Assembly (NCBI GenBank): GCA_035713725.1
Contig: DASTMZ010000014.1
Location: 1-64,000 of the forward strand
DNA length: 64,000 bases
Origin: DASQPR01 sp035713725
GTDB taxonomy: Bacteria; Actinomycetota; Actinomycetes; Mycobacteriales; Micromonosporaceae
Direction of reading: 5' to 3'
The notes beneath the pieces are model-generated. The model was not told the DNA's origin and did no database searches. It saw only the letters and a program-made list of their open reading frames with translations. The translations under genes and the position numbers were made by a program. Below, in pieces: positions 38,407 to 48,122 of the stretch (positions are counted from its first letter, which is position 1; each line of letters opens with the position of its first letter).

Positions 38407-40476
38407 GTGGCTGACCCGTCGACATACCGGCCGCGGACCGGCACGATCCCGGAGTCGCCGGGCGTCTACCGGTTCCGCGACAGTGGCGGCCGGGTCATCT
38501 ACGTCGGCAAGGCGAAGAGTTTGCGCAGCCGGCTGAATTCATACTTCGCCGATCCATGGACGCTGCATCCGCGCACACAACAAATGGTGACCACGGCGGT
38601 CGGCGTGGACTGGGTGACGGTCGCGACCGAGGTCGAGGCGCTGCAGCTGGAGTACGCCTGGATCAAGGAGTACGACCCGCGGTTCAACGTCCGCTACCGA
38701 GACGACAAGTCATATCCGTACCTCGCAGTCACCCTCGACGAGGAATTCCCGCGCCTGCAAGTGATGCGTGGCGCGAAGCGCAAGGGCGTGCGCTACTTCG
38801 GGCCGTATTCGCACGCGTGGGCGATCCGCGAAACGCTCGATCTGCTGCTGCGCGTGTTTCCGGCCCGGACGTGCTCAGCCGGCGTGTTCAAGCGCGCCGG
38901 GCAGATCGGCCGGCCGTGCCTGCTGGGGTATATCGGCAAGTGTTCCGCGCCGTGCGTGGGCCGCGTCGACGCCGATGAGCATCGCCAGATCGTCGACGAC
39001 TTCGTTGACTTCATGGCCGGCAAGACTGACACGATGGTGCGCCGGCTCGAGCGGGAGATGCAGACCGCGTCGGCAGACCTGGAGTTCGAGCGCGCGGCCC
39101 GACTCCGGGACGACGTCGCGGCGCTGCGCCGTGCCATGGAGAAGCAGACCGTGGTGTTCGGCGACGGAACGGATGCCGATGTCGTCGCGTTCGCCGATGA
39201 TCCGCTCGAGGCGGCCGTACAGGTCTTCCATGTCCGCGGTGGACGAGTACGAGGGGAGCGCGGCTGGGTCGTTGACAAGACCGAGGAGCTCACCGTCGGC
39301 GACCTTGTCCACCACTTCTGCACTCAGGTCTACGGCGCCGAGCACGGCGAGACGGACGTGCCACGTGAGCTGCTCGTTCCGGAGTTGCCAACCGACGTCG
39401 ACGCACTCGCCGAGTGGTTGTCACAGCACCGTGGCAGCCGGGTACACATCAGGGTCCCGCAGCGTGGCGACAAGCGGGCGCTGATGGAGACCGTCGGCCG
39501 TAACGCATCGCAGGCCCTTGCCCAGCACAAGTTGAAGCGCGCATCGGACCTGACCGCCCGCGGCCGCGCGCTCGAGGAAATCGCCGAGGCGCTCGGCATG
39601 GAACAGGCGCCGTTACGCATCGAATGCTTCGACGTGTCGCAGATCCAGGGCACCGATGTGGTCGCCAGCACGGTGGTGTTCGAGGACGGTCTCGCGCGCC
39701 GCAGCGAATACCGGCGGTTCATCGTCAAGGGTGACACCGACGACCTCGCCGCGATGTCTGAGGTGCTGCGCCGCCGGTTCGCGCGCTACCTCGACGCGAT
39801 CTCGGAGTCGGGCGACGTCGCTGGTCCGGACGCGAGTGAGCCGCCGGACCCGACCGCGACGCCGGGCATCGAGGTGGCGCGGAGCCGAAAATTCGCGTAC
39901 CCGCCGCAGCTGCTCGTCGTCGACGGCGGAGCCCCGCAGGTGCAGGTCGCCGCTCAGGTGCTGGCGGATCTCGGCATCGAGGACATCGCCGTATGCGGGC
40001 TCGCCAAGCGTCTCGAGGAGGTGTGGCTGCCGGGCGACGAATTTCCGGTCATCCTGCCGCGTACGTCCGAGGCGCTCTACCTGCTCCAACGGGTACGGGA
40101 CGAGGCGCACCGCTTCGCGATCACGTTCCATCGGCAACGCCGATCGAAGCGGATGACGACCTCGGCCTTGGATGGCATAGCGGGTCTCGGCGAGATCCGG
40201 CGCAAGGCGTTGCTGACCCGGTTCGGGTCGCTGAAGCGCCTCGCCGCGGCCAGCGTCGACGAGATCGCATCGGTGCCGGGCATCGGCGAACGGACGGCGG
40301 CGGCGATCGTCGAGGCGTTGGCCGGACGCGGCTCGGGCGCGCCGGCGACCACGAGCGAGGTCGCGGCCGGCGACCCGAACAGCGCCGGCGACCGGAACCG
40401 GGCCGGCGATCCAAACGGGGCCGGCGACCGGAACGCGGCCGGCGACCGGAACGAGACTGCCGATCGGCGCGGATGA
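38407..40476 (+). CDS. uvrC: Excinuclease ABC subunit UvrC
   Basis: The dual-incision nuclease of nucleotide excision repair, 689 aa. An N-terminal GIY-YIG domain (PGVYRFRDSGGRVIYVGKAK), a UVR coiled-coil near residues 195-235, an RNase H-like nuclease half (IECFDVSQIQGTDVVAS; LLVVDGGAPQVQVAA) and two helix-hairpin-helix motifs (GIAGLGEIRRKALLTRFG; VPGIGERTAAAIVEAL). After the last HhH a tail of about 45 residues contains five copies of a six-residue AGD-x-N-x unit, absent from typical UvrC. Start is GTG 38407. It follows uvrA with only the Rieske gene between. Confidence 0.95.
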   Translation: MADPSTYRPRTGTIPESPGVYRFRDSGGRVIYVGKAKSLRSRLNSYFADPWTLHPRTQQMVTTAVGVDWVTVATEVEALQLEYAWIKEYDPRFNVRYRDDKSYPYLAVTLDEEFPRLQVMRGAKRKGVRYFGPYSHAWAIRETLDLLLRVFPARTCSAGVFKRAGQIGRPCLLGYIGKCSAPCVGRVDADEHRQIVDDFVDFMAGKTDTMVRRLEREMQTASADLEFERAARLRDDVAALRRAMEKQTVVFGDGTDADVVAFADDPLEAAVQVFHVRGGRVRGERGWVVDKTEELTVGDLVHHFCTQVYGAEHGETDVPRELLVPELPTDVDALAEWLSQHRGSRVHIRVPQRGDKRALMETVGRNASQALAQHKLKRASDLTARGRALEEIAEALGMEQAPLRIECFDVSQIQGTDVVASTVVFEDGLARRSEYRRFIVKGDTDDLAAMSEVLRRRFARYLDAISESGDVAGPDASEPPDPTATPGIEVARSRKFAYPPQLLVVDGGAPQVQVAAQVLADLGIEDIAVCGLAKRLEEVWLPGDEFPVILPRTSEALYLLQRVRDEAHRFAITFHRQRRSKRMTTSALDGIAGLGEIRRKALLTRFGSLKRLAAASVDEIASVPGIGERTAAAIVEALAGRGSGAPATTSEVAAGDPNSAGDRNRAGDPNGAGDRNAAGDRNETADRRG
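40366..40455. repeat. 18-bp x 5 tandem repeat in the 3' end of uvrC
   Basis: Five 18-bp units of the form GCCGGCGACCGGAACNNN encode (Ala-Gly-Asp-Arg/Pro-Asn-x). Confidence 0.9.
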
Positions 40477-40617
40477 GCTGTTGTGGGCGGGATCAGCGCG
40501 GCGGCGGGCGGTTGTCGGCGGCGATCGGCCACGACATCAGTCGAGGGCGTAGCACGCCTAGGATCGTGGTGCTGGCCTCGCGACGCATCGTGATCGCGGG
40601 GTCGAAACACGGCGGCG

Positions 40618-41721
40618 GTGCGGCGCGTTGAACGAAACGACGTGCACAGCATTGTGGTTGGGGGGAGCGTGTCCGAGCGGACCGAACGGATCGGTGACCA
40701 GGCGGCGCAGGCCGAGGTCGCCGCGGTGGGCGATGCGGCGGACACGCGGATCGGCACCGGCGGCCGCGACGACGGGCACCGTCGGCACGACGGGCACGCT
40801 GTGGCGCGTCCGGACCCGTCGGCCGGTGCCGGAGACGTCGATGGCGACGAGGCGCCGCGCACCGACACCGACCTGGTGATCGTTACCGGTCTGTCCGGCG
40901 GCGGGCGGAGCACCGTCGCGCGAGCGCTCGAGAACGTCGGCTACTACGTGGTCGACAACCTGCCGCAAGCGCTGATGCTCGACATGGCGGAGCTTGCGTA
41001 CCAGGCCGGTGGCGCGGCCCGGCGGACGGCGATGGTCCTGGACGTACGGTCCCGGGCGTTCTCCACCGATCTCACGGGCGCCGTGGCGGCACTGCGCGCG
41101 CGGGGATTCTCGCCCCGCGTACTCTTCGTGGACGCCGACGACGAGACGCTGATCCGGCGCTTCGAGAACGTACGGCGGTCGCACCCGCTGCAGGCCGGCG
41201 GCCGGCTCGTGGACGGCATTACCGCCGAGCGGGAGCTGCTGACCAGCGCGCGGGACAGCGCCGACGTGCTCATCGACACCAGCCATCTGAACGTGAACCA
41301 GCTACGCAACCGCGTCGAGGAGCTGTTCGGCGGCGAGGACGCGCGACGGCTGCGGGTCACCGTGTTGTCGTTCGGATTCAAATACGGTCTGCCCTCCGAC
41401 GCCGACTTCGTGCTCGACGCGCGGTTCTTGCCCAACCCCTTCTGGGAGCCGGACCTGCGCGACCTGACCGGCAAGGACGAGCCGGTCAGCCGCTACGTGC
41501 TGAACCAGCGCGGCGCGTCGACGTTCGTCGAGACGTACGCACGGCTCATCAACGCGACCGCGCCCGGCTTCGAGAAGGAGGGCAAGCGCTACCTGACCGT
41601 GGCGGTCGGCTGCACCGGCGGCAAGCACCGCAGCGTCGCGATCGCCGAGGAACTTGCCCGCCGGTTGCGCGACCTCCGGGTTGGCGTGGCCGCGCAGCAT
41701 CGCGACCTGGGGCGCGAGTGA
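40618..41721 (+). CDS. rapZ: RNase adapter protein RapZ (YvcJ)
   Basis: A P-loop nucleotide-binding protein. In E. coli RapZ directs RNase E to small RNAs; in actinobacteria its role is less clear. The P-loop GLSGGGRST (91-99) has Arg for Lys, as in Streptomyces homologues; VVDNLPQAL follows, and the C-terminal CTGGKHRSV block is diagnostic. Residues 1-82 are a variable polar extension. The start is uncertain: GTG 40618 keeps the extension, while GTG 40669 shortens it by 17 residues. It overlaps yvcK by 4 bp, the conserved rapZ-yvcK-whiA order of Gram-positives. Confidence 0.92.
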   Translation: MRRVERNDVHSIVVGGSVSERTERIGDQAAQAEVAAVGDAADTRIGTGGRDDGHRRHDGHAVARPDPSAGAGDVDGDEAPRTDTDLVIVTGLSGGGRSTVARALENVGYYVVDNLPQALMLDMAELAYQAGGAARRTAMVLDVRSRAFSTDLTGAVAALRARGFSPRVLFVDADDETLIRRFENVRRSHPLQAGGRLVDGITAERELLTSARDSADVLIDTSHLNVNQLRNRVEELFGGEDARRLRVTVLSFGFKYGLPSDADFVLDARFLPNPFWEPDLRDLTGKDEPVSRYVLNQRGASTFVETYARLINATAPGFEKEGKRYLTVAVGCTGGKHRSVAIAEELARRLRDLRVGVAAQHRDLGRE

Positions 41722-42773
41722 GCGCGGGGGAGCGCGGGCTGCGCGTCGTGGCGTTCGGTGGCGGACATGGACTGCACGCGTCGTTGTCCGCCCTTGTCGC
41801 GCTGCAGGACAAGATGCCGCTGGATATCGCGGCTGTGGTGACGGTCGGCGACGACGGTGGATCGAGCGGCCGGCTGCGCTCGTCGCGCGGCGTGTTGCCG
41901 CTCGGTGACCTGCGGCAGGCGCTCGCCGCGCTGGCCGGCGCGAGTCCCCGCGCAGCGGCCGCCGCGGAGCTGTTCCAGCACCGGTTCGCCGCGCCGATGA
42001 GTAGCGGTGCCGCGAGGCGCCATGATTCAGCGCCGATGCGCAGCGTGACCGGGAGGCGTCCGGAAAGTGGCCGGCCGGTGTCGGATATCGGCCAGTCCGG
42101 CGACGGACTAGCGGGGCATGCGGTAGGCAATCTCGTACTGTGTGGACTCTTGGAGATGTACGGCGACCCGGTCGCCGCCCTGGACCACGCCGCCGCCTTG
42201 GTCGAGGCGCGTGGACGGGTGCTGCCGATGTCGCCGGAGCCGGTGGAGATCGCGGCGGACGTACGAGTTCTCGGCGGCGACGCAATCCGTACGGTGGTCG
42301 GCCAGCACGCGGTCGCCGTGTGCCCGGACCACGTCGAAGCCGTACGGATCACGCCGACCCACCCGCCGGCGTGCGAAGCAGCGGTCACGGCGGTCCGAAA
42401 CGCGGACTGGCTCATCTTCGGTCCGGGGTCCTGGTATACGAGCGTGATCCCGCATCTCCTGGTGCCGGATCTCGCCGACGCAATCCTCGAAAGCCCAGCT
42501 CGGCGCGTGATCGTTCTGAATCTGGCGGTCGAGACGGAGACCCACGGCCTATCCCTTTCGGATCACGTCGGCGCGCTCACCCGTTACCTTCCGGGGCTGC
42601 AGGCCGATGTAGTACTTGCCGACGCCGAAGCGGTCGGCGACCCCGGCCCGGTGCAGCACGCCGCGGAATCGCTGGGGGCCCGACTCGTGTTGGCATCGGT
42701 AGCTGCCGACGACGGCACGCCGCGCCACGACCCGTCGGCGCTGGCTACCGCCCTGTCGCAGGTGCTGACGTGA
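41718..42773 (+). CDS. yvcK: Gluconeogenesis factor YvcK (CofD-like)
   Basis: A 351-aa CofD-fold protein that binds UDP-sugars and controls carbon flow and cell-wall synthesis in other bacteria. Typical segments are VVAFGGGHGLHASLSAL (10-26), VGDDGGSSGRLR, LPLGDLRQALAAL, and WLIFGPGSWYTSVIPHLLV near residue 233. Between FQHRF and GLAGHAVGNL there is an insert of about 35 polar residues (90-128) not seen in the compact family members I know. The GTG overlaps the rapZ stop (GTGA). Confidence 0.92.
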   Translation: MSAGERGLRVVAFGGGHGLHASLSALVALQDKMPLDIAAVVTVGDDGGSSGRLRSSRGVLPLGDLRQALAALAGASPRAAAAAELFQHRFAAPMSSGAARRHDSAPMRSVTGRRPESGRPVSDIGQSGDGLAGHAVGNLVLCGLLEMYGDPVAALDHAAALVEARGRVLPMSPEPVEIAADVRVLGGDAIRTVVGQHAVAVCPDHVEAVRITPTHPPACEAAVTAVRNADWLIFGPGSWYTSVIPHLLVPDLADAILESPARRVIVLNLAVETETHGLSLSDHVGALTRYLPGLQADVVLADAEAVGDPGPVQHAAESLGARLVLASVAADDGTPRHDPSALATALSQVLT

Positions 42774-42829
42774 GCGGATTCGACGACGTACTGGACCGGC
42801 CTTTCGAGGTGACGACGCGATGGCGATGA
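42770..42829 (+). CDS. Possible tiny coupled ORF between yvcK and whiA
   Basis: A GTG at 42770 overlaps the yvcK stop (GTGA) and opens a 19-codon frame, MSGFDDVLDRPFEVTTRWR, whose stop at 42827-42829 overlaps the start of whiA. It would relay ribosomes across the gap between the two genes. Whether a peptide is made or needed cannot be told from sequence. Confidence 0.3.
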   Translation: MSGFDDVLDRPFEVTTRWR

Positions 42830-43800
42830 CCGCAGCGGTAAAGGACGAGCTGAGCAGGGTCGACGTGGCCAAGCCGTGTTGCCGCCGCGCCGAGATGGCG
42901 ACCATCCTGAGGTTCGCCGGCGGGCTGCACATCGTGTCCGGCCGGGTGGTGGTCGAGGCCGAACTCGACACCGGCGCCGTGGCGCGCCGGCTCCGTCGCG
43001 AGATCGCCGAGGTCTACGGCTACCCGAGCGAGATCCACGTGCTGGCCTCCGGCGGCCTGCGCAAGGGCAGCCACTACATCGTCCGCATCGTCAAGGACGG
43101 CGAGGCGCTCGCTCGCCAGACCGGTCTGCTCGACGTCCGCGGCCGCCCGGTGCGCGGCCTGCCGCCGCACGTCGTGTCGGCGAATGTCTGCTGCATGGTC
43201 GCCGCGTGGCGCGGCGCGTTCATGTCGCACGGCTCGCTCACCGAACCAGGTCGGTCCGGCGCGCTCGAGGTGACGTGCCCGGGACCGGAGTCGGCGCTCG
43301 CGCTGGTCGGTGCCGCACGCCGGCTCGGCTTCTCGGCGAAGGCCCGCGAGGTCCGCGGTGTCGACCGTGTCGTGGTCAAGGACGGGGACGCGATCGCACA
43401 CGTGCTCACCCGCATCGGCGCGCACGCCAGCGTGCTCGCTTGGGAAGAGCGGCGGGTACGCCGGGAAGTGCGCGCGACCGCGAACCGGCTGGCGAACTTC
43501 GACGACGCGAACCTGCGGCGCTCCGCCCGCGCCGCGGTCGCGGCGGCCGCCCGTGTCACGCGGGCGCTCGACATCCTCGCCGACGACGCGCCGAAGCATC
43601 TGATCAGCGCCGGTCACCTGCGCCTGGAGCATCGGCAGGCATCGCTCGAGGAGCTCGGCGCGTTGGCTGACCCACCGCTGACCAAGGATGCGATCGCCGG
43701 CCGGATCCGGCGACTCCTGGCGCTCGCCGACAAGCGTGCGCGGGATCTCGGGATACCCGACACCGAGGCAGCCGTGACGCCGGAGATGATGGCCGGCTGA
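42820..43800 (+). CDS. whiA: DNA-binding protein / sporulation regulator WhiA
   Basis: A 326-aa WhiA. An N-terminal LAGLIDADG-homing-endonuclease-like fold without catalytic function (VKDELSRVDVAKPCCRRAE, ILRFAGGLHIVSGRVVVEAE) is joined to a C-terminal helix-turn-helix region (APKHLISAGHLRLEHRQASL, then LGALADPPLTKDAIAGRIRR). In Streptomyces it works with WhiB to switch on sporulation and division genes; it is also present in non-sporulating actinobacteria. Starts MAMTAAVKDEL, as in Streptomyces; the alternative ATG is two codons later. Confidence 0.95.
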   Translation: MAMTAAVKDELSRVDVAKPCCRRAEMATILRFAGGLHIVSGRVVVEAELDTGAVARRLRREIAEVYGYPSEIHVLASGGLRKGSHYIVRIVKDGEALARQTGLLDVRGRPVRGLPPHVVSANVCCMVAAWRGAFMSHGSLTEPGRSGALEVTCPGPESALALVGAARRLGFSAKAREVRGVDRVVVKDGDAIAHVLTRIGAHASVLAWEERRVRREVRATANRLANFDDANLRRSARAAVAAAARVTRALDILADDAPKHLISAGHLRLEHRQASLEELGALADPPLTKDAIAGRIRRLLALADKRARDLGIPDTEAAVTPEMMAG

Positions 43801-44214
43801 CTGGTTGCGGGAAGCACGACCCGGCACGTGCCGGCCGCGTGGTTCGCGCAGCGTCACCAGTAGCACCGCCATGATCCACTCTATGGGACGATTGTGGTCG
43901 CTATTTCGCAGAAATCGTCCCGCACAGTGGATCATGAATAGAGCGCCGGACTCCGCGAACGGCGGAGCGGCCCATGAGCGCCCCGCACACTGCACGCCCC
44001 GTTTCTCGTTGATCATCCGGAGCCGATAGGGTCGATCTGTTCGGCGACGAGGCCGGCGCCAGCCGTCCTCAGCCCGGCACGCAGCGGCGCGGCAGGTCGC
44101 TGCGCGAGCGGCCCGAGCCGCCGCACAAGGCGGACAAACGCGCGGGGCGGCTCAACCTGACCAACTGTGGCGGTGCGACCAACCACTGTCCACATGCGCC
44201 AAGGAGTTGAACCT
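43801..44214. other. whiA-gap intergenic region
   Basis: 414 bp. A 65-bp imperfect inverted repeat (43871-43935) is listed separately. From about 44025 a frame without a start codon reads VDLFGDEAGASR and ends at the gap ribosome site; I could not support it as a gene. AAGGAG at 44201-44206 serves gap. Confidence 0.4.
43871..43935. repeat. 65-bp imperfect inverted repeat after whiA
   Basis: Outer arms ATGATCCACT/AGTGGATCAT (10/10) and inner arms GGGACGATT/AATCGTCCC (9/9), separated by a symmetric 4-nt internal loop and closed by a 19-nt loop. No U-run follows. It could be a terminator-like structure, a protein site, or a degenerate palindromic mobile element. Confidence 0.75.
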
Positions 44215-45215
<1,001 letters not shown>

Positions 45216-45219
<4 letters not shown>

Positions 45220-46460
45220 AAACCCTCGACGACCTGCTCGCCGAGGGCGTACGCGGTCGGCGGATCCTGCTCCGCGCGGACCTGAACGTTCCGTTGGACG
45301 GCGATCGGATCACCGACGACGGTCGGATCCGCGCGGTCCTGCCGACCATCAACGCGCTGCGGGACGACGGTGCGCGGATCGTCGTGTGCTCACACCTCGG
45401 TCGACCGAAGGGTGCGCCGGATCCGAAGTACGTCCTCGCCCCGGTCGCCGTACGTCTGAGCGAGCTGCTCGGCGCCACGGTGGCGTACGCGACGGACACC
45501 GTTGGCCCGAGCGCACAAGCGGCTGTGGCCGGGCTCGGCGACGGCGACGTCGCGGTGCTCGAGAACCTGCGGTTCAACGCCGGCGAGACGAGCAAGGACC
45601 CGGCCGAGCGGGCCGCGTTCGCGGCGCAACTTGCCGCGTTCGCCGACGGGTACGTCGATGATGCGTTCGGTGCCGTACACCGGGCGCACGCGAGCGTGAC
45701 CGACGTCGCCGGACTGTTGCCGCACGTCGCGGGCCGGTTGGTCGCCACCGAACTCGACGTGCTGAGCCGGCTCACGCGACACCCGGAGCGGCCGTACGTG
45801 GTGGTGCTCGGCGGTTCGAAGGTCAGCGACAAGCTCGCCGTCATCCAGGCTCTGCTGTCATTGCGTGCCCGCGCCGACGCCGCCGGAGACGGCGCGGCGC
45901 TTGGGCACTCCGCCCATGCCGTCGACCGGCTGTTGATCGGCGGCGGCATGTGCTTCACGTTCCTGGCGTCGCAGGATCTCGAGGTCGGCCGGTCCTTGCT
46001 CGAGCCGGGCATGGTCGGCACGTGCGCGGACCTGCTGCGGCAGGCCGGCGACCGGATCGTCCTGCCGAGCGACGTCGTAGTCGCGAGCGAGATCACTGAT
46101 GACGCTCAGCCGACGACGGTGCCGGCCGACGCGATGCCGAGCGACCAGATCGGGCTCGACATCGGCCCGGCCACGGTTGCCGCGTTCGCCGATGTGCTGT
46201 CCGGCGCGAAGACGGTGTTCTGGAATGGCCCGATGGGCGTGTTCGAGCGGCGGCCGTTCGCGGCCGGTACCCGCGGCGTCGCCGAAGCGATCACGAAGGT
46301 GGACGGCTTCACCGTGGTCGGCGGCGGAGACTCCGCCGCCGCGGTTCGCGCGCTCGGCATCGACGAGGACGCGTTCGGACACATCTCGACGGGCGGCGGC
46401 GCGTCGCTCGAATATCTCGAAGGCAAGACGCTGCCCGGCGTGGCCGCGTTGGAGGCGTGA
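45216..46460 (+). CDS. pgk: Phosphoglycerate kinase
   Basis: 414 aa. N-terminal RILLRADLNVPLDGDRITDDG, VCSHLGRPKG, and the C-terminal nucleotide domain with VVVLGGSKVSDKLAVI, VFWNGPMGVFE and VGGGDSAAAV. Makes ATP from 1,3-bisphosphoglycerate. Two Ala/Gly/Asp-rich surface insertions (about residues 218-236 and 296-307) lengthen loops but spare the motifs. The GTG at 45216 overlaps the gap stop; tpiA starts 1 bp after the pgk stop. Confidence 0.96.
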
Positions 46461-46461
46461 C

Positions 46462-47412
46462 ATGGCGGGAAAGCGGGTCGCCTTCGGGCGGCTGGGTGCG
46501 CGCGGCTCGGACGCGGCGCGTGGCGCCTCTCGCGGCTCGGCCCGCGGCTCGAACAACAGCGGCTCGACCGGCAGCGGCGGGACCGGCGGCGGCCGGGGTT
46601 CGAACGGCGGACGCCGCGGCGACGGTCCGGACGGCCGCCGGCCGCTCATGGCCGGCAACTGGAAGATGAACTTCACGCACCTCGAGGCCATCGCGCACAC
46701 CCAGAAGCTCGCGTTCAGCTTCACCGAGGAGCAACTCAGCGACGTCGAGGTCGTGCTGCTGCCGCCGTTTACCGACCTGCGCAGCGTGCAGACGCTGATC
46801 GACGCGGACAACCTGTTGCTCGGTTTCGGTGCGCAGGATCTGTCGCCGTACGACGGCGGGGCGTACACCGGCGACGTGTCGGGTCCGATGCTTGCGAAGC
46901 TCGGCTGCCAGTACGTCATCGTCGGCCACTCGGAGCGGCGTACGGTCCACGGCGAAACAGACGCGATCGTGAACGCGAAGGTGCGCGCCGCGCTGCGCAA
47001 CGAGATCTCGCCGATCCTGTGCGTCGGTGAGGGGCTCGAGGTGCGGGAGGCCGATGATCACGTACCGCACTGCACGCGTCAGCTCGATGCCGCGCTCGAT
47101 TCGGTGAGCGCGACGCAGATGCGGTCGGTGGTCGTGGCGTACGAGCCCATCTGGGCGATCGGCACCGGCAAGACCGCGACTGGCGGTGATGCCCAGCAAG
47201 TGATTGGCGCGATCCGCGCCCGGCTGGCGGAGCGCTACGACGCGGCCACCGCCGACCTGGTGCGCATCCTCTACGGCGGCTCGGTCACCGCGGCGAACAT
47301 TGCGGCGATCATGGCAGAGCCGGACATCGACGGCGCGTTGATCGGCGGCGCGAGCCTCAAGGCGGACGAGTTCGTGTCGATCTGCCGGTACCAAGATCAT
47401 ATTCTGCGGTAG
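46462..47412 (+). CDS. tpiA: Triosephosphate isomerase with a 62-residue N-terminal extension
   Basis: The TIM barrel begins at MAGNWKMNF (63-71) and contains the catalytic histidine (VGHSERR) and glutamate (AYEPIWAIGTGK) and the phosphate loop LYGGSVTAANIA. Before it lie 62 residues rich in Gly, Ser and Arg. The upstream ATG at 46462 has GGAGG at ideal spacing inside the pgk end, whereas the internal ATG at 46648 has no clear ribosome site, so I annotate the long form (316 aa against about 255-265 for the family). Confidence 0.93.
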   Translation: MAGKRVAFGRLGARGSDAARGASRGSARGSNNSGSTGSGGTGGGRGSNGGRRGDGPDGRRPLMAGNWKMNFTHLEAIAHTQKLAFSFTEEQLSDVEVVLLPPFTDLRSVQTLIDADNLLLGFGAQDLSPYDGGAYTGDVSGPMLAKLGCQYVIVGHSERRTVHGETDAIVNAKVRAALRNEISPILCVGEGLEVREADDHVPHCTRQLDAALDSVSATQMRSVVVAYEPIWAIGTGKTATGGDAQQVIGAIRARLAERYDAATADLVRILYGGSVTAANIAAIMAEPDIDGALIGGASLKADEFVSICRYQDHILR

Positions 47413-47470
47413 GGCGGCGGAGGGTGCCAGTCGTGGTGCGCGCTGCACGGTCTGGTCACGGGACCCGGTC

Positions 47471-47509
47471 ACCCGACCGCGTTACCCGACCGCGTTACCC
47501 GACCGTGTT
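47471..47509. repeat. 13-bp x 3 tandem repeat between tpiA and secG
   Basis: Three copies of ACCCGACCGYGTT in a row (first two identical), with a degenerate fourth copy after them, 59 bp after the tpiA stop. Confidence 0.85.
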
Positions 47510-47605
47510 ACCGAACTGTGCGGTTGGGCGGCTATCCTAGCCGGGGCCGCACGTGCTGGCCGCACGCGCCGGTCGCCCGCTCGGTGAGAGGACACGACAC
47601 CCGAA

Positions 47606-47851
47606 ATGTGGTTTCCGTACACGATGATCACGCTGCTCGTCATCACGAGCGTGATCCTGACTCTCCTGATCTTGCTGCACCGCGGCAAGGGTGGCGGTCT
47701 GTCCAGCATGTTCGGCGGCGGGGTGACCTCCAGCCTGTCCGGATCGTCGGTCGCCGAGCGCAACCTCGACATGTTTACTGTGCTGGTCGGCATCATCTGG
47801 TTCGGGTGCATCGTCGGTTACGGCCTCTGGCTGCGGCTGAAGACGGGCTGA
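47606..47851 (+). CDS. secG: Protein translocase subunit SecG
   Basis: An 81-aa membrane protein: helix 1 (ITLLVITSVILTLLILL), the conserved cytoplasmic HRGKGGGLSSMFGGG loop, and helix 2 (FTVLVGIIWFGCIVGYGLWL). This is the small accessory subunit of the SecYEG channel. Its place after tpiA is the usual actinobacterial position. Confidence 0.93.
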   Translation: MWFPYTMITLLVITSVILTLLILLHRGKGGGLSSMFGGGVTSSLSGSSVAERNLDMFTVLVGIIWFGCIVGYGLWLRLKTG

Positions 47852-47888
47852 CCGCGGCTGAAGACGGGCTGACCGCGGCTGAGGGCCG
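47833..47888. repeat. 21-bp tandem duplication across the secG stop codon
   Basis: GCGGCTGAAGACGGGCTGACC occurs at 47833-47853 and again at 47854-47874, followed by a partial third copy. The first copy includes the last five sense codons and the stop of secG. Confidence 0.85.
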
Positions 47889-48122
47889 GCTGGCTCGGCG
47901 CCTCCAGACCGGCTGAGTCGGGTTCGCCAGCTCGCCGCGTCGACGCAGCCGTCTTAGGACTCGCGCCATCCGCGCAAGACGCCGAAATTTCGCGTGTGCG
48001 CAGGGCGGCGGAATCGGTAAATCGGCTTACGATAGTTCGCGCGACCGGATGCGCCGGTCGCGCGCAGGCGTTTGACGTGTGCGGTTTCTCGTCGATCCCC
48101 CCAACGACAGGAGCACGCAGCA

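Noticed and set aside
42745..44016. A long minus-strand open frame antisense to whiA
   Set aside because: No recognisable domain, and WhiA is unambiguous on the plus strand.
44025..44208. Frame without a start codon (VDLFGDEAGASR...) upstream of gap
   Set aside because: No ATG/GTG/TTG start in reach and no known family.
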